Shown one piece after another: positions 28,430 to 36,840 of a stretch of 64,000 nt of DNA. Each line of letters starts with the position of its first letter. Positions within the stretch are counted from its first letter, which is position 1. Location of the stretch: contig NZ_JAAAYE010000018.1 of assembly GCF_013282575.1 (NCBI RefSeq), forward strand, positions 43,285 through 107,284, given 5' to 3'. Under the pieces are notes generated by a model, which ran no database searches, was not told the origin of the DNA, and worked only from the letters and a program-made list of their open reading frames with translations. This stretch comes from Paraburkholderia sp. NMBU_R16 (GTDB lineage Bacteria; Pseudomonadota; Gammaproteobacteria; Burkholderiales; Burkholderiaceae). A program made the translations under genes and the position numbers.

Positions 28430-30808
28430 ATGAGCAACATCCCATCGTCCGCCTCCACTGCTGCCGAGGCCGTCAACCCGGAACACGAGACCGAAGCGCC
28501 GGGTGCCGCGCGCAAATATATCGACGCGGTTCTGGAACAATCGTTCCGCCATCTGTTCGGGCCGACAGCCACGCCCGAGCAGCCCCGCAAGCACGACGTC
28601 GTATCCATCGCCAAGCTCACTTCGATGCTCGCCGGCTACTTGAGCCCGGAGGAGATCAAGGAGGTCAAGGCCGCGTTCCATTTCAGCGACGAAGCGCATC
28701 TGGGCCAGTATCGCCAAAGCGGCGAGCCGTATATCACGCATCCCGTGGCCGTCGCGGAAACGTGTGCCGGCTGGAAGCTCGACGCGCAATCGATCATGGC
28801 CGCGCTGTTGCACGACGTCATGGAAGACCAGGGCGTAACGAAGGCCGAACTCGCCGAGCGGTTCGGCGCGAAGGTGGCGGAGCTCGTCGACGGGTTGTCG
28901 AAACTCGACAAGATGGAGTTCCGCAATCGCGAAGAAGCGCAGGCGGAAAACTTCCGCAAGATGCTGCTTGCGATGGCGCGCGACGTACGGGTGATTCTGG
29001 TCAAGCTCGCCGACCGCCTGCACAACATGCGTACGCTCGGCGCCGTTCCCCCCGAGAAGCGCCGCCGTGTGGCACGCGAAACGCTCGACATCTATGCACC
29101 GATCGCGCATCGGCTCGGCCTGAACAATACTTATCGCGAGCTGCAGGATCTGAGCTTTGCGAACTTCAATCCGAATCGCTACGCGACCCTCGAGAAAGCG
29201 GTCAAGGCGGCGCGGGGCAACCGGCGCGAAGTCGTAGGCAAGATTCTGGAGTCGGTGCAGCGCGCCATTGGCGACGCACATATCGATGCCGAAGTGACGG
29301 GGCGCGAGAAGACGATCTTCAGCATCTACAAGAAGATGCGCGACAAGCAGCTCTCGTTTTCGCAGGTGCTGGACGTCTATGGTTTTCGCGTCGTCGTCGG
29401 CAGTGCGCTCGAATGCTATACCTGCATCGGGGCGCTGCATGCGCTCTATAAGCCCGTGCCGGGCAAGTTCAAGGATTACATCGCGATTCCGAAGGTCAAC
29501 GGGTATCAGTCGTTGCATACGACGCTCGTCGGACCGTTCGGCGCGCCGATCGAATTCCAGGTGCGCACGCGCAAGATGCACGAGATCGCGGAGGCGGGCG
29601 TCGCGGCACATTGGCTGTACAAGAACGGCGGCGCCGATCTGAACGATGTGCAAAAGCGCGCGCATCAATGGTTGAAGTCGCTATTGGATATCCAGAGCGA
29701 GGCAGGCGATTCAAGCGAGTTTCTCGAGCACGTCAAGATCGATTTGTTCCCGGACGCCGTCTACGTATTCACGCCGAAATCGAAAATCATGGCGTTGCCG
29801 CGCGGCGCCACGGCGCTCGACTTCGCCTATTCGATCCACAGCGACCTCGGCAATCAGTGCGTGGCCGTCAAGATCAACAACGAGCTGCTGCCGCTGCGTA
29901 CCGAGCTCAAGAGCGGCGATATCGTCGAAGTGATCACCGCGCCGTACTCGAAGCCGAACCCGGCCTGGCTCGGGTTCGTGCGCACCGGCAAGGCACGTTC
30001 GGCGATTCGTCACTATCTGAAGACGATGCGACTGAACGAGTCGGTGCAACTGGGCGAGCGGCTCGTCGATCAGGGCCTCAAAGGCTACGGTCTGTCGTTG
30101 GCCGACGTCGAGCCCGAAATCTGGGAAAAGCTCGTTCAATGGACGGGCAACAAGAACCGTCAGGAAATCTTCGCCGATATCGGCTTGGGCCGGCGTGTTG
30201 CCGCGGTCATGGCCAAGCGCATCGAGGTGCTCATCAGCGGGCGCGACGCCGACGACGACCACCCGCGCACCGAGCACCCCACGGCGCCCCATGCGCCGCC
30301 GGTCGTCATCACCGGTACCGAGGGAATGTCCGTGCAGCTTTCGGCCTGCTGCCGGCCGATACCGGGCGACGACATCATGGGCTACATCGGCATCGGTCTC
30401 GGCATGGCCATTCATACGACCGATTGCCGGGTCGCTCAGCGCATCCATCGGCGCGATCCCGCGCGCTGGATCGATGTGGCCTGGGCACCCCAGCCCGGCC
30501 GCCTGTTCGACGTTGCCGTCAAGGTTCTCGTCAAGAACACCAAGGGCGTGTTTGCGCGCGTGGCGGCGGACATCACGTCGGCCGACGCGAACATCGTGCA
30601 TATTGCGATGGACGAGGATCTGTCCCAGGAGTCGACGGTGCTGCGCTTCGTCATCCAGGTCAGCGATCGGGTTCACCTTGCGAACGTCATGCGACGCGTG
30701 CGGACGAACCCCGACGTTATGCGAATTGCGCGCGAGCGGCCGAGCGAGGAGGGACACCACCGGCACGACGGCGGTATGCGTATCGAGCGGGAGCGGGCCG
30801 ACTACTGA
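28430..30808 (+). CDS. spoT: Bifunctional (p)ppGpp synthetase/hydrolase SpoT
   Basis: A 792-residue protein. An HD hydrolase domain with HDVMEDQG at about 128-135 and a REEAQAENFRKMLLAMA stretch is followed by the synthetase domain (GREKTIFSIYKKM, DVYGFRVVV, KFKDYIAIPKVNGYQSLHTT), a TGS domain (FTPKSKIMALPRGATALDF), and a C-terminal zinc-finger/ACT regulatory part (CCRPIPGDDIMGYIG). The intact HD motif distinguishes it from hydrolase-dead RelA. GGAGG precedes ATG 28430. It ends 30 bases before a terminator hairpin shared with tRNA-Arg. Confidence 0.96.
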   Translation: MSNIPSSASTAAEAVNPEHETEAPGAARKYIDAVLEQSFRHLFGPTATPEQPRKHDVVSIAKLTSMLAGYLSPEEIKEVKAAFHFSDEAHLGQYRQSGEPYITHPVAVAETCAGWKLDAQSIMAALLHDVMEDQGVTKAELAERFGAKVAELVDGLSKLDKMEFRNREEAQAENFRKMLLAMARDVRVILVKLADRLHNMRTLGAVPPEKRRRVARETLDIYAPIAHRLGLNNTYRELQDLSFANFNPNRYATLEKAVKAARGNRREVVGKILESVQRAIGDAHIDAEVTGREKTIFSIYKKMRDKQLSFSQVLDVYGFRVVVGSALECYTCIGALHALYKPVPGKFKDYIAIPKVNGYQSLHTTLVGPFGAPIEFQVRTRKMHEIAEAGVAAHWLYKNGGADLNDVQKRAHQWLKSLLDIQSEAGDSSEFLEHVKIDLFPDAVYVFTPKSKIMALPRGATALDFAYSIHSDLGNQCVAVKINNELLPLRTELKSGDIVEVITAPYSKPNPAWLGFVRTGKARSAIRHYLKTMRLNESVQLGERLVDQGLKGYGLSLADVEPEIWEKLVQWTGNKNRQEIFADIGLGRRVAAVMAKRIEVLISGRDADDDHPRTEHPTAPHAPPVVITGTEGMSVQLSACCRPIPGDDIMGYIGIGLGMAIHTTDCRVAQRIHRRDPARWIDVAWAPQPGRLFDVAVKVLVKNTKGVFARVAADITSADANIVHIAMDEDLSQESTVLRFVIQVSDRVHLANVMRRVRTNPDVMRIARERPSEEGHHRHDGGMRIERERADY

Positions 30809-30830
30809 CGACCGAGCGCCGATTGGCCGA

Positions 30831-30865
30831 CAAAAACAAAGGGCCTTCCGTTCGGAAGGCCCTTT
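30831..30865 (-). terminator. Rho-independent terminator of the first tRNA-Arg
   Basis: A 12-bp stem (30838-30849 with 30854-30865, loop of 4) is followed on the minus strand by a T-rich tract (30831-30837). It lies directly downstream of tRNA-Arg on the minus strand and may also slow transcription leaving spoT. Confidence 0.8.
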
Positions 30866-30870
30866 GCAAT

Positions 30871-30947
30871 TGGCGCGGCTGGCAGGATTCGAACCCACGA
30901 CCCCTTGGTTCGTAGCCAAGTACTCTATCCAACTGAGCTACAGCCGC
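30871..30947 (-). tRNA. tRNA-Arg(ACG), copy 1
   Basis: A 77-base cloverleaf with acceptor GCGGCTG/CAGCCGC, anticodon loop CTACGAA (ACG, read as ICG), T-loop GTTCGAATC and an encoded CCA at 30871-30873. It is identical to the copy at 31018-31094. Confidence 0.97.
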
Positions 30948-30980
30948 ATGTAAAGCACACTACCACCAGACAGTGGTGAA

Positions 30981-31010
30981 ACAAAAGAGCCTTCCGCGAA
31001 GAAGGCTCTT
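30981..31010 (-). terminator. Rho-independent terminator of the second tRNA-Arg
   Basis: A 10-bp perfect stem (30985-30994 with 31001-31010, loop of 6) followed on the minus strand by TTTTGT. It lies 7 bases past the CCA end of the tRNA at 31018. Confidence 0.8.
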
Positions 31011-31017
31011 GAAAAGA

Positions 31018-31094
31018 TGGCGCGGCTGGCAGGATTCGAACCCACGACCCCTTGGTTCGTAGCCAAGTACTCTATCCAACTGAGCTACAGCCGC
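31018..31094 (-). tRNA. tRNA-Arg(ACG), copy 2
   Basis: Identical over all 77 bases to copy 1, including the encoded CCA. Each copy has its own terminator. The second copy lies 115 bases upstream of greB on the opposite strand. Confidence 0.97.
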
Positions 31095-31208
31095 ACGCAG
31101 AAGCGAAAGTATAGCACGACCCTGGAAAAATGGAAGAGCTGCGAGGCGTTGCGCTCGGGGTTATCGTGTAGTCTTGAAGACTCACCGTATCGACGTAGTG
31201 GTTTCATC

Positions 31209-31772
31209 ATGAACAAAGCTTTTGTCAAAGAATCGGGCGAGGATGCCGATGACGATCTCGATATCGCGCAGCCCGAGATCCCGCCAGGAACCAAGAACTA
31301 CATCACGCCAGCAGGGCACAAACGCTTGCGTGACGAGTTGCTGCATCTGATCGACGAAGAGCGGCCCGAGGTCGTGAAGCTCGTGTCGTGGGCCGCCTCC
31401 AATGGCGATCGTTCGGAGAATGGCGACTACATCTATGGCAAGCGCCGCTTGCGCGAGATCGATCGGCGCATCCGTTTTTTGACGAAACGGCTCGATTTGG
31501 CCGAGGTCGTCGACAGCAGCCGGCAGGAGAACGTCGACCAGGTCTTTTTCGGCGCGACCGTCGACTATGCGGGTGCCGATGGCGAGACGCATACGGTCAC
31601 CATCGTGGGCATCGACGAGGTCGATCTCGACCGCGGACATGTCAGCTGGATTTCGCCAATCGCGCGCGCTTTGCTCAAGGCACGTATCGGCGACGTCGTC
31701 ACGCTGCACACGCCGGCGGGGCCCGAGCAGATCGACGTTCTCGATGTGCGTTATCCGCCAGCGAGCGTTTGA
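31209..31772 (+). CDS. greB: Transcription elongation factor GreB
   Basis: A 187-residue protein. An acidic leader of about 30 residues precedes the GreA/B coiled coil (ITPAGHKRLRDELLHLIDEE), whose tip carries the catalytic acids (NGDRSENGDYIYGKRRLREI). The C-terminal FKBP-like domain ends ARIGDVVTLHTPAGPEQIDV. It stimulates transcript cleavage in backtracked RNA polymerase. The YIYGKRRLREIDRRIRFL stretch is the GreB form. ATG 31209 is chosen; the upstream frame runs through the tRNA. Confidence 0.95.
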   Translation: MNKAFVKESGEDADDDLDIAQPEIPPGTKNYITPAGHKRLRDELLHLIDEERPEVVKLVSWAASNGDRSENGDYIYGKRRLREIDRRIRFLTKRLDLAEVVDSSRQENVDQVFFGATVDYAGADGETHTVTIVGIDEVDLDRGHVSWISPIARALLKARIGDVVTLHTPAGPEQIDVLDVRYPPASV

Positions 31773-31826
31773 GCGCCCGATGGGGGCTTGAGCGCCGCTT
31801 CATGTCAGCCGCCCGATAGCCGGCGG

Positions 31827-31856
31827 ACAAAAAAAAGGCGCCGCAAGCGGCGCCTT
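31827..31856 (-). terminator. Rho-independent terminator of the porin gene
   Basis: A GC-rich stem (AAGGCGCC 31835-31842 with GGCGCCTT 31849-31856) is followed on the minus strand by eight T residues (31829-31836, partly in the stem). It lies 30 bases after the porin stop. Confidence 0.85.
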
Positions 31857-31885
31857 CGAGGCATACAACCGTTTTTCGATACGTA

Positions 31886-33037
31886 TTAGAAGCGGTGACG
31901 CAGGCCAGCGGTCACTGCAACCTGGTTCTGCGTGGACGACGGAGCCAGGCCGTTGATGAACGCCGTCAGGCCCGTGCCGTCGGCCTTGACGTGCTGGTAC
32001 TCACCCTGCAGATAGACATCGGTACGCTTCGACAGCATATAGTCGGCTTGCAGGCCGAACGTATGCCATTTCGGATCGGCGCTGCCGACCTTGCCATCGG
32101 TGAACGTGTACTGGCCGGCCAGGCTCAGCGCCGGCGTCAACGCATAACGACCATTGATTTCATAGTTGTTGAAGCGCAGACCCGTCGGCGCAGCGAACGC
32201 CAGCGCGCCGGAGCTTACCGGGTTGGCGTTGGCGATGCTCGTCGCGTTGTTGACACGCGACTGCGTGAACACGACGCCAGCCGTTGCCGGGCCGAACGTG
32301 TAATTCGCGCCAGCGCCCCAGACGCGTTGACGCGTTCCGGCAAACGGCGAATCCGTCACCGCGCCGCCAGTATTGGCGAGGCCAGCGGCGGTAGCCGAGT
32401 TCAGGCCGTTGTTCAACTGCAGGTAAGCAGCGGCGAAGTTGAAGCCGCCGAAGTTGTACGATGCACCGACGCTGTACTCACGGTTGTTCGCGAAGCCGCC
32501 CGCGGCGTTCGAGAAACCATACATCGCGCCGAGCTTGAAGCCACCGTAGTTGGCGCTCTGGTAGTGCACCGAGTTGTTCACCCGGAACGAATTGTCGAGG
32601 TTGTCGTTATCGAACGGGTGGGCAAATCCGGTACCGCCGTATTGCGTACCCGTCAGCGACAGCGGCCCGAGGTACTGCACCACGTCGTCATACTGACGAC
32701 CGAGGGTCACCGTACCATAATCGGCGCTCGACAAGCCGACATACGCTTGACGGCCGAACATGCGGCTTTGTTGCCCCAGCGTACCGTTGTTGATGTTGAA
32801 GCCGTTTTCCAACGTGAAGATGGCCTTCAGCCCGCCGCCGAGGTCTTCGGCGCCTCGCAGCCCCCAGCGGCTGCCGTTCACGCTGCCGCTCGTCTCTTGC
32901 CAGTTGCTATGGCCGCGCTGGTTGTTCGTGTAGGTGATGCCTGCGTCGATCAGGCCGTACAGCGTGACGCTGCTTTGCGCATGCGCCATCGTTGCAAATA
33001 CGCCGGTGAGGGCGCCGACCAGAAGAGTCTTCTTCAT
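31886..33037 (-). CDS. Gram-negative trimeric porin (Burkholderia OpcP/Omp38 type)
   Basis: A 383-residue protein with signal peptide MKKTLLVGALTGVFATMAHA and mature start QSSVTLYGLIDAGITYTNN, the classical betaproteobacterial porin opening. Alternating amphipathic strands follow, with the conserved GRQAYVGLSSADYGTVTLGR near residue 100, and a C-terminal aromatic end AGLRHRF recognised by the BAM complex. GGAG lies 8 bases before ATG 33037. It forms a general diffusion pore; selectivity is unknown. It has its own terminator and is probably monocistronic. Confidence 0.95.
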   Translation of the reverse strand: MKKTLLVGALTGVFATMAHAQSSVTLYGLIDAGITYTNNQRGHSNWQETSGSVNGSRWGLRGAEDLGGGLKAIFTLENGFNINNGTLGQQSRMFGRQAYVGLSSADYGTVTLGRQYDDVVQYLGPLSLTGTQYGGTGFAHPFDNDNLDNSFRVNNSVHYQSANYGGFKLGAMYGFSNAAGGFANNREYSVGASYNFGGFNFAAAYLQLNNGLNSATAAGLANTGGAVTDSPFAGTRQRVWGAGANYTFGPATAGVVFTQSRVNNATSIANANPVSSGALAFAAPTGLRFNNYEINGRYALTPALSLAGQYTFTDGKVGSADPKWHTFGLQADYMLSKRTDVYLQGEYQHVKADGTGLTAFINGLAPSSTQNQVAVTAGLRHRF

Positions 33038-33299
33038 CTTTATCACTCCAGAACGGGAAATTTTTTACAGCTTTCGGAAGACAGTCGTGCCACCGACAGC
33101 GAGAGGCATTGCGTTCAAACGCGCCCACCACCATTGGGCGCTCCGTCTTCCAACCCGGCTGAGTGTAAATGACCACCCCCCGCAGACTGCCATTTCAGTT
33201 CGCGCAATAAAGTATTTTGCAATGCGCAACGGCCACTAGGTCGCGCGCAATCGCTTGCCCAGCAAGGCTTTCACGACGGAGTGCGGCTTCGGTGGAGAT

Positions 33300-33519
33300 A
33301 TGCAGAGCGTTCGCTTGTTGCGTTTGCGATACAAATCGGTCAGCGTCTGCTCATGGAAACAGACGCGCATTTCAACCGATTATTGCGTAACGAGGAAGAG
33401 GTGGTTGCGGATTATGTTGTCGATTGTCGCGTCCGCGCGGCCTTACACTGACGGATCTTTTTCGTAGAGAAAAAGGTCTCCGAGCTTTATCGGCGCGGCC
33501 GCTGGCCGCGCTTTTTTTT
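33300..33519 (+). ncRNA. Candidate small RNA ending in a strong terminator
   Basis: The 485-base gap between the porin start (33037) and the small minus-strand gene (33523) contains no convincing gene, yet on the plus strand it carries a 10-bp hairpin (33454-33463 with 33469-33478, loop of 5) followed 14 bases later by a classic terminator. A transcript must arrive from the left, and no plus-strand gene is there. A 70-codon frame (33255-33467) overlaps but has unusual composition and no ribosome site. The 5' end at 33300 is a guess; I found no clean promoter. Confidence 0.4.
33493..33519 (+). terminator. Strong Rho-independent terminator
   Basis: A perfect 8-bp all-GC stem (GCGCGGCC 33493-33500 with GGCCGCGC 33504-33511, loop GCT) followed immediately by eight T residues (33512-33519). 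It is oriented for plus-strand transcription; on the minus strand there is no T tract. Confidence 0.88.
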
Positions 33520-33522
33520 CGT

Positions 33523-33780
33523 TCAATGGCGGCGGCGCCGCCGCGCCCTTTCGCCGTCTTTCTCCCATGCGCCAGCTGACGACTCATCGAACCCAGGCGC
33601 CCAGTCCTCGACGACATAGTGACGTGCATCCATAGGCGAGGCGAGCAAGTTCTGCCAGTGATCTCCGTGCCAGAAGGGATCGAAGTCGCACGCCGGAGCG
33701 ACCCCGGACGCGAGAGGTTGGCGCGCGAAGCCCACATTCATGAGCCGGGAGAACAGGCGTTTGAGGATTGGCAATTGCAT
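33523..33780 (-). CDS. Small conserved-looking hypothetical protein
   Basis: Eighty-five residues: a basic amphipathic N-terminus (MQLPILKRLFSRLMNVGFAR), a middle rich in Trp/Asp/His (DFDPFWHGDHWQNLLASP), and an Arg-rich tail. There is no signal peptide or known motif. ATG 33780 has GGAG 6 bases upstream, which supports translation. It ends four bases from the plus-strand terminator. I do not recognise the family. Confidence 0.55.
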   Translation of the reverse strand: MQLPILKRLFSRLMNVGFARQPLASGVAPACDFDPFWHGDHWQNLLASPMDARHYVVEDWAPGFDESSAGAWEKDGERARRRRRH

Positions 33781-34005
33781 GGTGGTCTCCACAGCTAATA
33801 ATCTGATTCAATCATCCGGCGCTGGTGGAGCGCGGACAACTCGGATAAATACTTACATTGGAAATGTTTTGTTGCAAGTGCGGTATATTTTTCCTGGTTC
33901 GGCCCTGTTATTGGGATGCGCTCGGTAATGTTGACGGAGATTAACGCCTTTATTTGCGCGTGATGCTTAAGGCATCGCGCATCCGGTCGGTTAATGAAAA
34001 AAATC

Positions 34006-34035
34006 TTGACGAGGGCTCTCGCTTCCCTTTATAAA
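34006..34035 (+). promoter_or_regulatory. Sigma70 promoter of the cold-shock gene
   Basis: TTGACG (34006-34011) and TTATAA (34029-34034) are spaced by 17 bases, in an AT-rich stretch. Transcription would start near 34042, leaving an untranslated leader of about 114 bases before ATG 34156. Confidence 0.75.
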
Positions 34036-34041
34036 AGCAGC

Positions 34042-34155
34042 GCCGGATTGACCTGGCGACGAGTCGCAGACGGAGAGACTGTGGCGTGTCGTCCACAAGG
34101 GGGTTTCGGTGGAGGGCGCTGCCCGTCTATTAAAAATCTCGAGGGAATCAGTACT
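34042..34155 (+). promoter_or_regulatory. Long 5' leader of cold-shock mRNA
   Basis: About 114 transcribed but untranslated bases separate the promoter from the CspA-type start. Long structured leaders in csp genes act as temperature-sensitive folding switches and stabilise the mRNA in the cold. The ribosome site GAGGGA (34141-34146) lies near its 3' end. The role here is inferred from the family; I did not fold the RNA. Confidence 0.5.
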
Positions 34156-34368
34156 ATGAGTACTCAGGAAACTGGTATCGTCAAATGGTTCAACGATGCT
34201 AAAGGTTTTGGTTTTATCACGGCTGATAAGGGCGGTGAGGATTTGTTTGCGCATTTCTCCGAAATCCAGGCCGATGGTTTTAAATCACTCAAAGAAAATC
34301 AACGCGTGACATTCGAGGTGAAAACCGGACCGAAGGGCAAGCAGGCGGCGAATATTCGTCCGATCTGA
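34156..34368 (+). CDS. cspA: Cold-shock protein (CspA family)
   Basis: Seventy residues forming one OB-fold cold-shock domain. The RNA-binding motifs RNP1 (KGFGFITA) and RNP2 (DLFAHFS) are intact. [15 protein letters not shown] openings are diagnostic, here [14 protein letters not shown]. It melts RNA secondary structure as an RNA chaperone. It is preceded by a strong promoter and long leader. The frame is open to 33994, but ATG 34156 is the family start. Confidence 0.96.
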   Translation: MSTQETGIVKWFNDAKGFGFITADKGGEDLFAHFSEIQADGFKSLKENQRVTFEVKTGPKGKQAANIRPI

Positions 34369-34465
34369 CGCTACGGGTCCGGGCCAGGGCGCCCGGCCGC
34401 GTTCGGTAGCCGGCGCTCGGGTGGTGCATACTTCGGTTATTGTTGCCCCCCGAGCGTTTTTGTTC

Positions 34466-35629
34466 ATGTCATCTTCTCTTTTGGCCGAATCGGCTGTCGA
34501 TATCCCGATCGTATTCGTCGACTTGGAAACGACGGGCGGATCGCTCGCGGATCACCGGATTACCGAGATCGGCATCGTCGAAGCGGGGCCCCACGGAATT
34601 TCGCGCTGGAGCACGCTCGTCAATCCCGGGCAGACCATCCCCCCGTTCATTCAGCAGCTCACCGGTATCACCAACGAGATGGTGCGCGAAGCACCGAGTT
34701 TCGACGAGATTGCGTCCGAGCTCCATCAACGGCTCGACGGCAGGCTTTTCATTGCGCACAACGCCAGTTTCGACCGGGGATTCCTTCGAAGCGAGTTCCA
34801 ACGCGTCGGTCTCGCGTTCAATCCCGACGTTCTATGCACCGTGCGCCTCTCGCGCGCGTTGAATCCGTCCGAGAAACGGCACGGGCTGGATGCGCTGATC
34901 GACCGGCACGCGCTCGCGCCGATCGCGCGTCATCGAGCGCTCGCCGATGCGGACTTGCTCTGGCAGTTCTGGCACACGCTGCACGGATTGTGGCCGCTGG
35001 ATGTGTTGCGCGAGCAGGTCGAACGAACGATGCGCCGCTATCGCATTGCCGGCGATATCACAGAAGATCTGCTCGATACCGCACCGGCCGGCTGCGGCGT
35101 CTACGCTTTTTACGACGAAGCGGGTACCGCACTCTTCGTTGGGCGCAGCGTCAGACTGCGTCAGCGTATCCGCGCCCATCTCGTTGGGGAGCGCCGTTCG
35201 GCGCGCGAGTTGCGTCTCGCAGCCGAGGTTCGGCGCGTCGAGTGGCGCGATACAGGAGGGGAGTTGGGCGCGCTTCTGGCAGAGGCGCAATGGGTAGCCA
35301 CGCTGCAGCCGCGGTACAACCGGCAGCCGCGCGCCGCCCGTGGCGAGGCAAGCGATGCGCCCTGGCCGTTCAGCGGAGCGATTGCGGTCGTAGAGCATGG
35401 CGCGGCTGGGGCCGCTCCCGTCTTCCACGTGGTCGATCGCTGGTGCTACCTCGGCGCGGCGCCGAGTGTCGAGCACGCGAACGCGCTCGCCGTGAATGGC
35501 TCTCGATGCACCTTCGAATCATCGACGTATCGCATTTTGCGAACGCATCTCGAGCGCGGCTTGCGCGTAATGCAGCTCGCGCCGGGATCGGGCGTCACCA
35601 TGACGGCGCCCGAAGCGGCGCCGATCTGA
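34466..35629 (+). CDS. DnaQ-like exonuclease fused to a GIY-YIG (UvrC/Cho-like) nuclease
   Basis: A 387-residue protein. The N-terminal DEDDh 3'-5' exonuclease domain has VFVDLETTGG (Asp19, Glu21), AHNASFDRGFL and the HRALADADLLW exo III motif with its histidine and aspartate. From about residue 205 a GIY-YIG-type domain follows (CGVYAFYDEAGTALFVGRSV, then RLRQRIRAHL and AEAQWVATLQPRYNRQPR), resembling the UvrC/Cho N-terminal nuclease. The GIY and YIG tripeptides are degenerate (GVY, FVG). Fusions of this kind are known in other bacteria; repair is a reasonable but untested role. Confidence 0.85.
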   Translation: MSSSLLAESAVDIPIVFVDLETTGGSLADHRITEIGIVEAGPHGISRWSTLVNPGQTIPPFIQQLTGITNEMVREAPSFDEIASELHQRLDGRLFIAHNASFDRGFLRSEFQRVGLAFNPDVLCTVRLSRALNPSEKRHGLDALIDRHALAPIARHRALADADLLWQFWHTLHGLWPLDVLREQVERTMRRYRIAGDITEDLLDTAPAGCGVYAFYDEAGTALFVGRSVRLRQRIRAHLVGERRSARELRLAAEVRRVEWRDTGGELGALLAEAQWVATLQPRYNRQPRAARGEASDAPWPFSGAIAVVEHGAAGAAPVFHVVDRWCYLGAAPSVEHANALAVNGSRCTFESSTYRILRTHLERGLRVMQLAPGSGVTMTAPEAAPI

Positions 35630-35646
35630 ACGCGTCGCGCGCCGTT

Positions 35647-36243
35647 TCAGCCGGTGCCGCCCACTCCACCCGCCGAGCAGATGTGCGCCAGCGCGGTCGT
35701 CAGCGCAGCGGTCTCGCCGGATTCGTAGTGCGTCATGGCTTTCCAGTTCTCGACGCTGCGCTTTAGCCTCATCGGGCAATCGGCGCTGTCGCGCAGCGGT
35801 TGAGCGCGCGCGAGCGCGGGAATCAGCGCCTGCGTCAGCTGATCGAGCGCGGGGCGCGTAGTGGCGGCCAGATCGGGCGCGGGCCCCTCGGGCGGCTTCG
35901 TTGTCTTCCATCGGTCGAACAGCGCGGTCTGTACTTGCTTGCTGGCTTCGATCTGATCCTGAAAGAAGGCGTGAGCGAAGGCCGGATCGACACCTGCCGC
36001 GCGTGCGCGCTTGTCCACGTCGGCCAGCAGCGCCGCTTCGCGCGGCGGATCCGTGATCGCCCGACCGTTTGCCCATTTCCATTGGGCGACGGGAACGGCC
36101 AGGGCAAGCCGTTTCGACGCCAGCGCGACGAGGTTGATCAGCGGGGTATCGTCGCCCTCGGCCTGCGCGTGACGGGGCATGACGGACAAGGCGGCGTATA
36201 GCGCGATGGCGCCGAGCGCTGCAGCACTCAGTGGACGTTTCAT
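35647..36243 (-). CDS. Periplasmic gamma-class chorismate mutase (AroQ-gamma)
   Basis: A 198-residue exported protein with a signal peptide ending near HAQAEG. The mature helical chain matches secreted AroQ-gamma enzymes: SKRLALAVPVAQWKWANG, followed by DPPREAALLADVDKRARAAG and FFQDQIEASKQVQ, which supply the active-site Arg, Lys, Glu and Gln pattern. A C-terminal pair of cysteines (DCPMRL and HICSAG) may form a disulfide. It converts chorismate to prephenate outside the cytoplasm, where its role is obscure and sometimes linked to virulence. It converges on the exonuclease fusion gene. Confidence 0.88.
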   Translation of the reverse strand: MKRPLSAAALGAIALYAALSVMPRHAQAEGDDTPLINLVALASKRLALAVPVAQWKWANGRAITDPPREAALLADVDKRARAAGVDPAFAHAFFQDQIEASKQVQTALFDRWKTTKPPEGPAPDLAATTRPALDQLTQALIPALARAQPLRDSADCPMRLKRSVENWKAMTHYESGETAALTTALAHICSAGGVGGTG

Positions 36244-36444
36244 GAGGGTAAGGTTCAGGCAGTCAGCCGAAAGAGCCGGCAGGAACGCCGCATGACCGCC
36301 GGCACGGCGGACGGTCGGCGGCAGCGGGATGACAGCGCGGTACCGCCACAGCGGCCCGCATGTCCAGGCGAGTACTGCGCGACGCGCAGACTCATGACGC
36401 GCGGACGACCGCGCGATGCAAATCAGCTTCCGAGGGGTGTCCGC

Positions 36445-36594
36445 TCACTTCGATTCGTAGGATTTGCGTTGCTCGTCGAAGAACGCGCGAACATGTTCCG
36501 GGAGCTCAGCACCTAGAAATTCGACGCCTACCGGTTCCGGATCCGGGCTTGCGATTTTGTCGGGGGTCGGAATGTGGGTGGGCTTCGCTTCCAT
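36445..36594 (-). CDS. 49-residue small protein, unrecognised
   Basis: A short frame with a strong ribosome site (AGGAGAG, 6 bases before ATG 36594) and typical third-position GC. The product has an acidic-proline N-terminal half (HIPTPDKIASPDPEPVG) and a helical amphipathic C-terminal half (LPEHVRAFFDEQRKSYESK). There is no signal peptide or membrane segment. It is flanked by about 200 bases on each side without other genes. The function is unknown. Confidence 0.6.
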   Translation of the reverse strand: MEAKPTHIPTPDKIASPDPEPVGVEFLGAELPEHVRAFFDEQRKSYESK

Positions 36595-36840
36595 GATCTC
36601 TCTCCTGATACAAAGCGATTATCTGACGCGTCCGTCGATCGTTGCCAGCGCCGAATCGCTTTTTAACGATTTGTTGCATTAACGGCACACGTGCGCCTGG
36701 TTTGAAGAGCGATTCAGGGTAATCGACGAGTCGAATCCTGTCGCACACTGCCAGCGCGCCGGGCAGCCATCGCGTACAGCTTGCCCGACGGGCAGCGACG
36801 GCTCAGTGCCCCGACGCACATGGACCGGCATCGATCGTCG

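Noticed and set aside
29711..30919. 402-codon minus-strand frame opposite spoT
   Set aside because: Antisense to the well-supported spoT and running into a tRNA; no recognisable domain.
33255..33467. 70-codon plus-strand frame near the candidate small RNA
   Set aside because: No ribosome site and unusual composition; the terminator is better explained by a non-coding transcript.
36244..36444. Possible gene between chorismate mutase and the 49-residue gene
   Set aside because: Nothing with a plausible start and coding bias.
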